DNA of 23,942 bases. It comes from Sherwoodlollariibacterium sp049275655. GTDB lineage: Bacteria > Omnitrophota > Gorgyraeia > Gygaellales > Profunditerraquicolaceae. This document shows, one piece after another, positions 21,001 through 23,942 of this stretch. The notes under the pieces were generated by a model. That model was not told where the DNA came from. It saw only the letters and a program-made list of their open reading frames with translations, and did no database searches. Location: contig JBASUY010000014.1 of NCBI GenBank assembly GCA_049275655.1, forward strand, positions 1 through 23,942, written 5' to 3'. Made by a program: the position numbers and the translations under genes. The first letter of the stretch is position 1. Each line of letters opens with the position of its first letter.

Positions 21001-23942
21001 TGGAGAAGGATTTAGACGGCGAGGAGATACCTTTTTTGCCCGGGCCAAATAGGATTAACCAGGACGTTGCAGGCAGATATTCTTTAGCAGTGGCTAATTA
21101 TATAATCAAAAATAACCTTGAAAAACGAGGCGTAGTTATTGGCTTTGATGTGCGTAAAGGCTCTAAAGAGATTGCAGGGATAGCAAAGGATATCTTAGTT
21201 AAGAAAGGTATAAATATTTATTATTTTGACCAGCCTCGTCCTATATCCGAAATAGCCTTAGCCACACTTGATAAAGGAGGCGCATGCTATATATACATTA
21301 CTGCTTCACATAATCCTAAGAGTGATACAGGATTTAAGATAGGCAATGAAATAGGCGCGCAACTCTTTGGATTACAAAAAATCGCAATTACAAGAGAGAT
21401 TGCTTTAGTTTCTATGAGCGATGTGGAAAAAATAAATTCCCAGCCGTTTAATGGCAGTAAGTTTTTGGTATCGAAGATGATTGGGGGTGAAAATGATTTT
21501 GACCGTATTTTTGCCGAGAAGATAAAATCGCATTTACTTATTCCAGGCAATCCTAAGACACTAAAGGTTTTATATGATCCTGTTTTTGGTACAGGCCAGG
21601 CAGTACTTCCTGATATTTTAAGGGGGTTAGGCTATAATTTTTCACTTTTCCCCGCGCACTCCGGGTTTAACGGAGATTTTCCTGATCTTGATATGGTGGA
21701 TAGCAAAGGTAAGCCACTTTCCCCTGATCCCGCAGACAAACAGGTGTTAGCCCCGGCTATTAATTATGCTGCAAGAGAAGGTTTTGATGTAGTTGTTGCT
21801 ACTGACCCTGATGCTGACAGATGCGGCATAGCATTTAAGGATAACCAAGGCAGCTGGCAGGTAATGAAGGCAAATGACCTTTGGTCTTTTTTAACCTGGG
21901 TGCGTATTAACCTTATGCAGGAACTTGAATCTAAAGGAAAGCTTTCCGAAGAGTACAGGGCATTATTTAAGGATGGTTTTATAATCTCTACCTGGGTGAC
22001 TTCTGATTTAATTGAAAAGATCGGGCGTGCTTATGGTTTTCATATAAGGAGGCCTCCGGTAGGGTTTGGTAAAATTGCCGAAGATGCGCTAGATGAGATC
22101 ATCTTAGAGGAATGGTTTGGTAAGTATAGTATTGATTTTGAATCAATAGAGAGCCAATACAAAGAGGGTTTGGAGAGGGTTATAAAAGGCACCCACATAG
22201 GAAGCGTAAAAAAAGCAATAGGTGAAATATTTGCTTTATCTCGTTCAAAGATATTCGGTGGGTTTGAAGAATCAAACGGCGTTTCTTTAGGGGGGCATAT
22301 TCTTGAAAAAGATGGGCTTTTGGCAGCGGTTGTAATGCTTGAATTATTTGAATATGAGCGTTCAAAAGGGTTATCTATTTGGGATGTTTTCATAAAGATG
22401 TGGAGGGAATTCGGCTGTTTTGTAAGCGCCAATGAACAGTATAACCTTGATGGGCCTACGGCAAAGATAGACCGAGAAAATATCATTGGTAATATCGCAG
22501 AAGTTTATCGTATGGTAAGATCGGGTGAAAAGATTACTATCGCTGGCAGGTTAGTAAAAGATGCCCACCGGGGTAAGGATATTACCGGGTTAACATTTAA
22601 TGAGCCTGGTTATAAATTTATATTTGAAGATAATGCTTGGCTTATTATCAGGCCTTCTGGGACTGAGCCTAAGATGCGTTTTTATGCTCAGGCAGAGGTT
22701 AAGGCAAGTGAGTTTGAGGGGAGGAGCGATAGCGATTTAATTGCTATAAGGTCTTTAGAAGAAGATAAGGTTACAAGGCTTGCTCTTGATGCGATAAGTG
22801 AAATCAAGGATTTGGTTTTTGGCAAGCCTAAGGTTGCGGCTGAGGATTTAACGCAGAAGATACAGCCAAAGAATCTCATGATGTTTGATATAGACGGGAC
22901 AATTGCTGAACGCAAAAAGCCCCTCTCTAGTTCTATGATTAGCCAGATAAAAGAGTTAGTTAAACGCGGAGTACTTATATGTATAAATACGGGGAATATG
23001 CTTGATGAAGAGAATATTGCTAGAATAGTTAAGCCCTTTAAAGATTGTAGTGATAGTTTTATTATAGCCGCAAATGCTAGCACACAGATATTTTATTTTG
23101 AAAACGGAGTAAGAAGAGAAGACCTAGTCTATCGGAAAACTCTCCTTGGGGATAAAGATAGAATAAAAGATATTATCAATGAAGCAGTTATTTTAACTTC
23201 TAAAGAAAAATCGATAGATTTGGATAAATTCAGATTGGAAGATAGAATCACGCGTGTAGTAATAAGAAACGAGGAGTTAAATCAGGATAAAGAGTTTTCT
23301 TCTAATGTCAGGCAGTTCTTAGCTCAATCTTTAAGAAATCTTTTTGAAGGGCATGGGATTTTTGGAGTAGAGATATCTTTAGAGGGCAAAACAACCGTAG
23401 CTGTTACCCCTGCTGGGATAAATAAAGCCGAGGCATTAAAATATATATATGCCAAGCACGGTATCCAGCCGCAAAATATAGTTTATTTCGGGGATGAATT
23501 TGGCCCGGAAGGGAACGACCTTGCAGTAACTAGCATACAAGGGATTAAGATTTTTTCATCCGGTGTGGTTTCCGATGCTGTGCGTTCAGTTGTCTCTCTT
23601 GGAGAAGGAGTAAATTTTACTGAATTAGCTTTGGCGAATATCAATTCTTTTATAAAAGATAATGGTTTAAAAGGTTTAAGCCATTTTTTAAACTCACAGG
23701 ATTTTATTAAAAGTATTCGCTATAGAGGCAATAGTCTTTATCCTATGCCTATTCCTCAAAGTTTCCAAAGAGCTACCGAAGATCATTTCGGCAAAAACTG
23801 GCAGTCAGAGGCGATAGAGGCAAAAGGGTTTAGATTAGAAGGCAAGCTCCCTTCACAACTCTCTCAATCTCAAGCAGAGGTTATTACCAAGCGCTTAGCA
23901 GAGCTTGAGCAGCTCTTAGGAAGGGCGCCTCCTTCTTTAGCT
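1..23942 (+). CDS. Giant multidomain protein, internal fragment open at both ends (at least 7,980 codons)
   Basis: Translated from base 3, the whole window is one reading frame without a stop; bases 1-2 are the end of a codon, probably TCC (Ser) by comparison with the repeat at 882. Known domain families follow one another in this single frame: guanylate-kinase-like, Nudix, cupin, GT5, DUF692-like, radical SAM, GT35-like, APH-like, GT2, phosphohexomutase and HAD, with HExxH/HExxxH modules between them. No start codon can be chosen because the ORF enters from the left. The composition is soluble, charged and rich in Lys and Glu; I see no clear membrane segment. The domains look like a cytoplasmic polyprotein or megaenzyme centred on sugar and glucan metabolism. 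Giant genes of this sort are known from Omnitrophota; that assignment is inference. The open frame is certain from my translation; expression as one intact chain is not shown. Confidence 0.95.
3..422 (+). other. Guanylate-kinase-like module 1 (5' truncated)
   Basis: Residues 1-140 resemble guanylate kinase, which phosphorylates GMP with ATP. Visible are the P-loop GPPGGGKG (Lys7), the GMP-binding segment RPNERMGVNYHYRNP, the AEVNGQLQGLA stretch matching the AEVHGNLYGT region of the family, the strand KIVVLECGLAW matching the VLLEIDVQG strand, and the closing SIFISPF matching SIFILPPS. The Arg/Tyr pattern of the GMP site is only partly kept and the expected small-residue turn after the aspartate is missing, so GMP may not be the substrate. 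The first strand lies outside the window. It pairs with module 2, to which it is clearly paralogous. Family call good, activity uncertain. Confidence 0.7.
423..863 (+). other. Helical segment, copy 1, preceding a P-loop module
   Basis: Residues 141-287 are charged and apparently all-helical, with a Lys/Glu-rich stretch (residues 165-195) that could form a coiled coil. The core, around residues 205-260, contains HRIGEAVVQVMRRHEYRQ and LVNKWANSPEEY. Related sequence recurs at residues about 722-780 (RVANSLKEFM, VVNEWG) and 1728-1795 (NRVIEGVAQIMLMKEYER, VVNSF). In copies 1 and 2 it lies directly before a P-loop module. I do not recognise a named family. The repetition supports a real unit that was duplicated together with the kinase-like module. 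Confidence 0.55.
864..1311 (+). other. Guanylate-kinase-like module 2
   Basis: Residues 288-437 form the best preserved copy. The P-loop is SGPPGGGKG (Lys301). Then come the lid and GMP-binding part TRNIRDGESMGVNYHYRNP, which matches the TTRxPRPGExxGxDYxF signature of guanylate kinases, the EVNKQLQGLA segment, the strand KIVVLECGLAWFEAL and the ending SIFISPFSDEEL, matching the usual SIFILPPSxEEL. The length of about 150 residues is slightly below that of a stand-alone guanylate kinase (about 190-210), the shortfall being in the lid region. A Ser/Pro-rich linker (residues 440-462) follows. By sequence this is the copy most likely to bind a nucleotide. Confidence 0.75.
883..961 (+). repeat. 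Near-identical direct repeat, copy B (P-loop segment)
   Basis: This is the second copy of the 79-base segment at 1-79, with two mismatches. The identity is much higher than over the rest of the two kinase-like modules, which indicates recent duplication or gene conversion limited to the P-loop end. Confidence 0.95.
1389..1710 (+). other. Guanylate-kinase-like module 3, lacking its P-loop half
   Basis: Residues 463-570 align with the second half of modules 1 and 2. VDYRFVSPEEL matches VNYHYRNPEYL, FKFIAVLEGDRIWFEHI matches SKIVVLECGLAWFEAL, and TTIFIMPLSWETL matches MSIFISPFSDEEL. There is no Walker A motif upstream; instead a Ser/Pro linker joins it to module 2. It cannot bind ATP in the usual way, so it is probably a structural or ligand-binding remnant of a tandem duplication. 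The alignment was made by eye and the order of motifs is the main support. Confidence 0.6.
1740..2455 (+). other. Helical segment, copy 2, unassigned
   Basis: Residues 580-818 appear all-helical and charged. The part around residues 690-790 (FEMIKRFRDRQ, RVANSLKEFMGQPDYKYF, VVNEWG) matches helical copy 1 at residues 165-235 in order and spacing. Residues 600-680 have no counterpart that I can see. No catalytic motif is visible. The unit leads directly into the next P-loop module, as copy 1 does. Confidence 0.45.
2456..2985 (+). other. P-loop module 4, guanylate-kinase-like at its N-terminus only
   Basis: Residues 819-995 begin with KFVLFSGPSAGGKGE, a clean Walker A motif (Lys832) in the same setting as modules 1 and 2. 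After about 25 residues the sequence departs from guanylate kinase: the GMP-binding and closing SIFISPF-type motifs are absent. Instead there is a charged stretch with LKRTNPITDEERYEVNFVTH and PGQPSPSREEVGRVI. It may be a kinase-like P-loop NTPase with another substrate, or a hybrid in which only the P-loop end was kept. The substrate cannot be read from the sequence. Confidence 0.5.
3000..3459 (+). other. HEIGT module, degenerate metallopeptidase-like
   Basis: Residues 1000-1153. The strand GIALSTFYPSYESI is followed by the helix AASLIHEIGTTY, which resembles the zinc-binding helix of HExxH peptidases. The second histidine is replaced by Thr1059, leaving only His1055 and Glu1056 of the motif. 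The intact counterparts FHELGH occur at residues 1938-1943 and 3536-3541. A nearby His-Glu (NNSHEV) could in principle supply a ligand. Helical sequence then runs into the Nudix domain. This looks like an inactivated copy of the recurring module; the call rests on helix pattern and order. Confidence 0.4.
3460..3975 (+). other. Nudix hydrolase domain 1 (IPP-isomerase-like), Nudix box intact
   Basis: Residues 1154-1325. Nudix enzymes hydrolyse nucleoside diphosphates linked to another group, and the related isopentenyl-diphosphate isomerase uses the same fold. The N-terminal strand pattern is VHYDGDWHRDARILI with LLQWRDSKKDIEPS, typical of the COG1443/Idi branch. The Nudix box spans residues 1214-1236 and fits G-x5-E-x7-REUxEExGU exactly, with Gly1214, Glu1220, Arg1228, Glu1229, Glu1232 and Glu1233. 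Length is normal for the family. It follows the HEIGT module, an order repeated for the other two Nudix copies. Of the three copies this alone keeps the metal-binding residues, so it is the likely active one. Substrate unknown. Confidence 0.85.
3976..4135 (+). other. Short helical connector
   Basis: Residues 1326-1378 are charged and helical (RRYRLSQELSKKAL, ALADLIRLLPLQDF) and join Nudix domain 1 to the next P-loop module. I see no motif. Confidence 0.3.
4136..4682 (+). other. Guanylate-kinase-like module 5
   Basis: Residues 1379-1560. The P-loop SAAPGSGKGE (Lys1393) starts the unit. The middle holds the HHSRNARIGEIDGKTYHF segment, equivalent to the TRxxRxGExxGxxYHY signature of modules 1 and 2, and NKQCQGLA, equivalent to NKQLQGLA. 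The end is KLTFLEGGYSWFKAI and YTIFLSPFTPAQVE. An extra stretch between these parts includes VNRQIRGLAAAF, which looks like a second copy of the NKQxQGLA segment, so this module may carry an internal duplication. Nucleotide binding is plausible from the Walker A motif; catalysis is unproven. Confidence 0.6.
4683..5432 (+). other. Helical segment, copy 3
   Basis: Residues 1561-1810 are helical. LACAIAYEVQMKLARDV and NRVIEGVAQIMLMKEYER line up with GLEIAKRIHAREGKEA and HRIGEAVVQVMRRHEYRQ of copy 1. A further weaker echo (ERFLAYSLLNIMRKDK) lies near residue 1576. Here the unit is followed by a HELGH module, not a P-loop module, so the helical piece and the kinase-like piece have been shuffled independently. 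Confidence 0.45.
5436..5960 (+). other. HELGH metallopeptidase-like module 1
   Basis: Residues 1812-1986. The unit opens with DSFEDELECVFDLT, passes a conserved RAPPLAIRISS strand and reaches the helix AIRLFHELGHTRF, a full HExxH zinc-binding motif (His1939, Glu1940, His1943). Downstream KEEYELIKQDIQLY gives glutamates near residue 1953 that could be the third ligand, as in gluzincins. The paralogue at residues 3412-3586 has the same landmarks in the same order. I cannot assign a peptidase family. A metal site is likely; peptidase activity, and whether it acts on this chain or on others, is inference. Confidence 0.55.
5961..6419 (+). other. Unassigned helical region
   Basis: Residues 1987-2139 are helical and charged, with VITADF-type aliphatic stretches and an Asn/Lys-rich part near residue 2106. 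No motif I know is visible. It links HELGH module 1 to the cupin domain. Confidence 0.3.
6420..7605 (+). other. Cupin domain (phosphomannose-isomerase-like layout) with beta-rich extension
   Basis: Residues 2140-2535. Both cupin motifs are present. Motif 1 is GMHKHPTLERTAYLSDNKG (His2216, His2218, Glu2222), matching HxH-x3-E-x6-G. Motif 2 is GDVSLVPAELWHSLF, matching G-x5-P-x-G-x2-H with Glu in place of the last Gly and His2284 as the ligand. A metal-binding beta barrel is therefore likely. Sugar isomerases, dioxygenases and sugar-binding proteins share this fold, so the reaction is open. The N-terminal GYRGIAAGREAFFFLNKEAL and the beta-rich part after residue 2345 may be further barrel strands. 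The domain sits between a HELGH module and a Nudix domain, where the other HExx/Nudix pairs have no insert. Confidence 0.55.
7606..8099 (+). other. Unassigned connector
   Basis: Residues 2535-2699 contain a Pro/Asn-rich stretch, then a basic stretch (RVILRRKHQRDR, residue 2580 onward), then helices (REVVRSILRSFEPEKVMEAA). No family is recognised. The last part leads into the N-terminal strand of Nudix domain 2. Confidence 0.3.
8100..8570 (+). other. Nudix domain 2 (IPP-isomerase-like), Nudix box degenerate
   Basis: Residues 2700-2856. The N-terminal pattern IHQDGEWHSDVYVFVFN and LLQTRAESKEMYP matches Nudix domain 1. The box region, residues 2762-2784, reads GHILIGQ then IFRLKTELGL: the first Glu is Gln2768, the Arg-Glu pair is Phe2776-Arg2777, and of the last two Glu one is Thr2780 and only Glu2781 remains. 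Loss of the metal ligands argues against hydrolase activity. The fold appears kept through VEFVSIEKLL, so a ligand-binding or structural role is more likely. Confidence 0.7.
8715..10190 (+). other. Glycogen/starch synthase-like domain (GT5)
   Basis: Residues 2905-3396, about 490 residues, the full length of a bacterial GlgA. GT5 enzymes extend alpha-1,4-glucan from ADP- or UDP-glucose. The N-terminal nucleotide-sugar loop SGPFFKTGGLGDVM (Lys2927) is intact. So are HANDWPTALVP (His3042), ARIAQQKGVKN (Arg3202, Lys3207) and SEFEPFGTKP with the catalytic-region Glu3288, followed by PGVVRKIGGLAD. These match the E. coli residues known for donor binding and catalysis. The acceptor part between residues 3085 and 3165 is more divergent. 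By sequence this is one of the domains most likely to be active. It lies between Nudix domain 2 and HELGH module 2. Confidence 0.88.
10230..10765 (+). other. HELGH metallopeptidase-like module 2
   Basis: Residues 3410-3588 parallel module 1. The start SSFDDSLECILDLT matches DSFEDELECVFDLT, the strand SVYIRTSSTLP matches LAIRISSKLA, and the helix AVRLFHELGHTNP carries intact HExxH (His3537, Glu3538, His3541). Downstream AEEEKKLVRYDAQLYNLI matches KEEYELIKQDIQLYVVL, so the shared Glu and Asp are candidate ligands or structural residues. Divergence outside these points shows an old duplication. Function as a peptidase is not shown. Confidence 0.55.
10766..11009 (+). other. Helical connector after HELGH module 2
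   Basis: Residues 3589-3669 (for example DLQKTHEALLNWQEEFRRVL) look helical and show no motif. They link the HELGH module to Nudix domain 3. Confidence 0.3.
11010..11490 (+). other. Nudix domain 3 (IPP-isomerase-like), Nudix box lost
   Basis: Residues 3670-3830. The entry pattern LCHKDGTWHRTVFILFVN with VLINIRGAKEKMPLS is plainly that of Nudix domains 1 and 2. At the position of the box, residues 3737-3762, the sequence reads NLGLIKDYKEAGLRAAEKK then LFSLGV; none of the Arg and Glu metal ligands of REUxEExGU is kept. The fold probably survives as a binding or structural domain without hydrolase activity. It follows a HELGH module as Nudix 1 follows HEIGT. Confidence 0.65.
11560..12600 (+). 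other. DUF692 (MNIO)-like TIM-barrel domain
   Basis: Residues 3853-4200. MNIO proteins (MbnB, TglH) are iron-dependent oxidases that modify peptides. The sequence shows the family's landmarks in order: SFHIG with His3971, YLLENLDY with Glu4026 and Asn4027, GMIFDVAHALVSAKNLG with Asp4059 and His4062, KELHISVPG with Glu4093 and His4095, and LDKHLPF with the Asp-x-His pair at 4110 and 4112. These are the positions where the family carries metal ligands. A more distant xylose-isomerase-type TIM barrel is the main alternative. Direct fusion to a radical SAM domain just downstream fits peptide or small-molecule modification, but no substrate is visible. Confidence 0.6.
12645..13790 (+). other. Radical SAM domain with SPASM-like C-terminal cluster region
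   Basis: Residues 4215-4597. The 4Fe-4S/SAM motif CDYRCPSC is intact (Cys4231, Cys4235, Cys4238), followed by TITGGGEPFVN (Gly4287 to Glu4290), which binds SAM, and then GIFTNGS and RISLNAG, typical of the barrel strands. After the barrel a cysteine-rich tail has Cys4508, Cys4514, Cys4517, Cys4532 in TPDGSMYHC, the IGNILKHSLDTIW signature seen in SPASM proteins, and Cys4580. This arrangement suggests one or more auxiliary clusters. SPASM enzymes modify peptides or protein side chains. All key residues are present, so activity is plausible. It is joined to the DUF692-like domain by fewer than 50 residues. Confidence 0.85.
14040..14375 (+). other. HExxxH module, copy 1
   Basis: Residues 4680-4791. 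The unit has an entry helix ending in RGPPELT, a short beta region IFVAASQIEANDIFLHPYFF, and the helix QLVIIYHELVSHLTKE with His4767, Glu4768 and His4772 spaced HExxxH, then NENEALRDS. Copies 2 and 3 have the same order: (R-x-PP), xxASxxIxxxxxxLHPxxF, IIYHELISH, and an acidic tail DExxALxDT. HExxxH is known from dipeptidyl peptidase III (M49, HELLGH), but I see no other M49 feature. Probably a metal-binding module of its own family. It follows the radical SAM domain. Confidence 0.5.
14400..16260 (+). other. Alpha-glucan-phosphorylase-like domain (GT35), PLP lysine replaced
   Basis: Residues 4800-5420. GT35 enzymes release glucose 1-phosphate from alpha-glucan with PLP as cofactor. Family features in order: MEGNIPEFEG and TRGGLGAYMGD near the N-terminus, PDILHLNEAHTVVAA (His4971, Glu4974, His4976), YTNHTIVPAG, INAVSEEHA, the WAVRRIVEYKSQYPVL segment (Arg5152 to Lys5158) matching the KRIHEYKRQ motif, and GADICVNMPRPLEEACGTS, matching the GADxxxNxPRRPLEASGTS loop. 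In that loop the lysine that binds PLP (SGTSGMK in short bacterial forms) is Arg5300 (GTSDQRTGLNGG). Without it, normal phosphorolysis is unlikely. It may bind glucan or regulate the chain. Confidence 0.8.
16400..16685 (+). other. HExxxH module, copy 2
   Basis: Residues 5467-5561. Landmarks: FDLVVSTDIN, YIASCDISAKRIFIHPSYF, EIIYHELISHLSKG with His5537, Glu5538 and His5542, and DEAVALEDT. An insertion of about ten residues (SFEDTDFEQVKEK) lies between the HP motif and the HExxxH helix. The R-x-PP entry motif is reduced to KYYKQAVPVLE. It follows the GT35-like domain. Confidence 0.5.
16700..17370 (+). other. P-loop kinase-like domain with altered Walker A
   Basis: Residues 5567-5790. ARILFLGNPGSLKSTIIKSL is a Walker-A strand-loop-helix, but the Gly before the Lys is Leu5599 (GNPGSLKS, Lys5600). 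Then come the strand SSTVVDEAWLAP, the Walker-B-like strand EAVLFIEAVRAL, LDLYIRIESS and a C-terminal PDLVINTDF. This layout resembles uridine kinase/phosphoribulokinase-type enzymes, which phosphorylate small molecules. The Leu should weaken phosphate binding unless compensated, so activity is doubtful. It is flanked on both sides by HExxxH modules. Confidence 0.5.
17380..17650 (+). other. HExxxH module, copy 3
   Basis: Residues 5793-5883. The entry helix LEHLLGRAPPEVTYIISTD is nearly repeated at the very end of the window (LEQLLGRAPPSLA). Then AYVASCNIEVKEAHLHPYFF and the helix LEILYHELISHIEKG with His5860, Glu5861 and His5865, and the tail DEDEAMKDT. This is the most regular copy and defines the module at about 90 residues. 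Confidence 0.55.
17740..18770 (+). other. APH/homoserine-kinase-like phosphotransferase domain
   Basis: Residues 5913-6256. Members use ATP to phosphorylate small hydroxyl compounds such as homoserine, choline, sugars or antibiotics. The catalytic loop is IIHGDMGIANFKW (His6123, Asp6125, Asn6130) and the metal-binding segment is ALFDWERSA (Asp6144), both intact. The N-lobe shows GDFVLTFAADN and RAKERGIPVPKIH, where the usual ATP-binding Lys of the LVLK strand appears to be Thr5963. The C-terminal helices (YILGPGTFLWDMANWF) complete a full-length domain. Kinase activity is possible but the Lys change is a warning. The sugar setting makes a sugar kinase conceivable; this is inference. Confidence 0.7.
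18771..19085 (+). other. Helical connector between the kinase-like and GT2 domains
   Basis: Residues 6257-6361 (for example LLDAKLFLMHLTSK, LEEYLSLVSSALATAL) look helical; no motif recognised. Confidence 0.3.
19086..19990 (+). other. GT2 family glycosyltransferase domain (dolichyl-phosphate-glucosyltransferase-like)
   Basis: Residues 6362-6663. GT2 enzymes transfer a sugar from a nucleotide sugar with inversion. Visible are HLIFVNDGDDSF (Asp6418, Asp6420), equivalent to the VDDGSxD loop, KHGALACAMRFAVDYLKAD, the metal-binding YADGDMDPRQ (Asp6490, Asp6492, Asp6494), then IRGIRDTQRSFKAFKKEV, the counterpart of the DTQCGFK motif of dolichyl-phosphate glucose synthases, and CGYSAKEVPIIWLDSP, a typical C-terminal motif. 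An extra loop at residues 6422-6460 separates the first two motifs. No clear membrane anchor follows, only the short hydrophobic VRVLLFWH. Activity is plausible; donor and acceptor unknown. Confidence 0.8.
20040..20870 (+). other. HEAKH module, HExxH metallopeptidase-like
   Basis: Residues 6680-6956. The helix ALLFAILAHEAKHSLRP has intact HExxH (His6802, Glu6803, His6806). Downstream NEELQAGLAELEVYIL places glutamates 15-20 residues on, a spacing used for the third zinc ligand in gluzincins. Upstream a beta region INISISRGFGRFASLIEGTI precedes the helix, as in the HELGH modules, though outside the zinc helix the sequence differs from both. The remainder is helical. It sits between the GT2 and phosphohexomutase domains. 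Family and substrate are not recognised. Confidence 0.5.
20880..22755 (+). other. Phosphoglucomutase/phosphohexomutase domain, complete
   Basis: Residues 6960-7585, about 600 residues, full length for a PGM2-type alpha-D-phosphohexomutase, which interconverts glucose 1-phosphate and glucose 6-phosphate or related sugars. All four functional loops are intact: EVEFGTAGIRGKRG at the start (Arg6995), the phosphoserine loop YITASHNPKSDTGFK (Ser7102), the Mg loop ATDPDADRCGIAF (Asp7268, Asp7270, Asp7272), the sugar loop FGGFEESNGVSLGG (Glu7422, Ser7424) and the phosphate loop IIRPSGTEPKMRF (Arg7550, Ser7552, Thr7554). Very likely active. It would connect glucose 1-phosphate, the product of glucan phosphorolysis and precursor of glucan synthesis, to central metabolism. 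The HAD domain follows within about 40 residues. Confidence 0.92.
22860..23640 (+). other. HAD hydrolase domain (IIB / phosphomannomutase-type)
   Basis: Residues 7620-7880. HAD enzymes remove or move phosphate through an aspartyl-phosphate. The four motifs are intact: MMFDIDGTIAERK (Asp7629 nucleophile, Asp7631), CINTGNM (Thr7663), Lys7808 in TPAGINKAEAL, and VYFGDEFGPEGNDLAV (Asp7831, Glu7832, Asp7839). The cap between motifs II and III and the GDE...GND ending are those of class IIB, which includes sucrose-phosphatase and eukaryotic phosphomannomutase. Likely active on a sugar phosphate. Its position right after the phosphohexomutase suggests linked work on hexose phosphates; this is inference. 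Confidence 0.85.
23641..23942 (+). other. Connector and start of HExxxH module copy 4 (cut by window end)
   Basis: Residues 7880-7980. A connector (PMPIPQSFQRATEDHFGK) leads to RLAELEQLLGRAPPSLA, which matches the entry helix of HExxxH copy 3 (QLEHLLGRAPPEV). The window ends here without a stop, so the ORF goes on and a fourth HExxxH copy should follow. Confidence 0.6.

Noticed and set aside
22040..22486. 148-codon ORF on the minus strand
   Set aside because: It lies opposite the phosphohexomutase domain, whose motifs are intact on the + strand; its own translation is rich in Ser/Ile/Leu with no family motif. Treated as a shadow.
3000..23942. Splitting the window into separate genes for Nudix, glgA, pgm and others
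   Set aside because: No stop codon separates the domains in the shared frame, and the connectors are coding. Separate annotation would need stops that are not there.
1..23942. tRNA, rRNA, riboswitch or rho-independent terminator
   Set aside because: I saw no cloverleaf, rRNA-like sequence or GC hairpin followed by a T run outside codon context. With the whole window coding, none is expected.

Overview
The window holds no ordinary gene row. Reading the + strand from base 3, every codon to the last base (7,980 codons) is sense. The window is therefore an internal piece of one giant protein gene, with neither start nor stop present. No other frame holds anything but short shadow ORFs, and there is no intergenic DNA, RNA gene, CRISPR array or insertion sequence. 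In this annotation residue n is the codon starting at base 3n. The visible part alone would weigh roughly 0.9 MDa. DNA is AT-rich with many TTA, ATA and AGG codons. A very long, soluble, multi-enzyme ORF of this kind is best known from Omnitrophota (candidate phylum OP3), so I suggest that phylum. This is inference from gene style, since no phylogenetic marker is present.

Layout, 5' to 3'. (1) Bases 1-5430: a repeat array of guanylate-kinase-like P-loop modules (five copies, one lacking its P-loop half) alternating with a repeated helical segment, plus one HEIGT module and an intact Nudix domain. (2) 5436-8700: a HELGH metallopeptidase-like module, a cupin and a degenerate Nudix domain. (3) 8720-11500: a glycogen/starch synthase-like GT5 domain, a second HELGH module and a third, degenerate Nudix domain. 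(4) 11560-13800: a DUF692 (MNIO)-like TIM barrel fused directly to a radical SAM/SPASM domain. (5) 14040-17640: three copies of an HExxxH module, separated by an alpha-glucan-phosphorylase-like GT35 domain without its PLP lysine and by a P-loop kinase-like domain with an altered Walker A motif. (6) 17740-20870: an APH/homoserine-kinase-like domain, a GT2 glycosyltransferase and an HEAKH module. (7) 20880-23640: a complete phosphohexomutase and a HAD phosphatase, after which a further copy of the HExxxH module begins and is cut by the window end.

Two themes stand out. Several domains fit storage-glucan and sugar-phosphate metabolism (GT5, GT35, phosphohexomutase, HAD of phosphomannomutase type, GT2). 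And HExxH or HExxxH modules sit between the enzyme domains along the whole chain, as if punctuating it. Some enzyme copies keep every catalytic residue while paralogous copies have lost them, so the protein mixes probably active enzymes with probably inactive, binding or structural copies. I see no signal peptide (the N-terminus is outside the window) and no convincing transmembrane segment.
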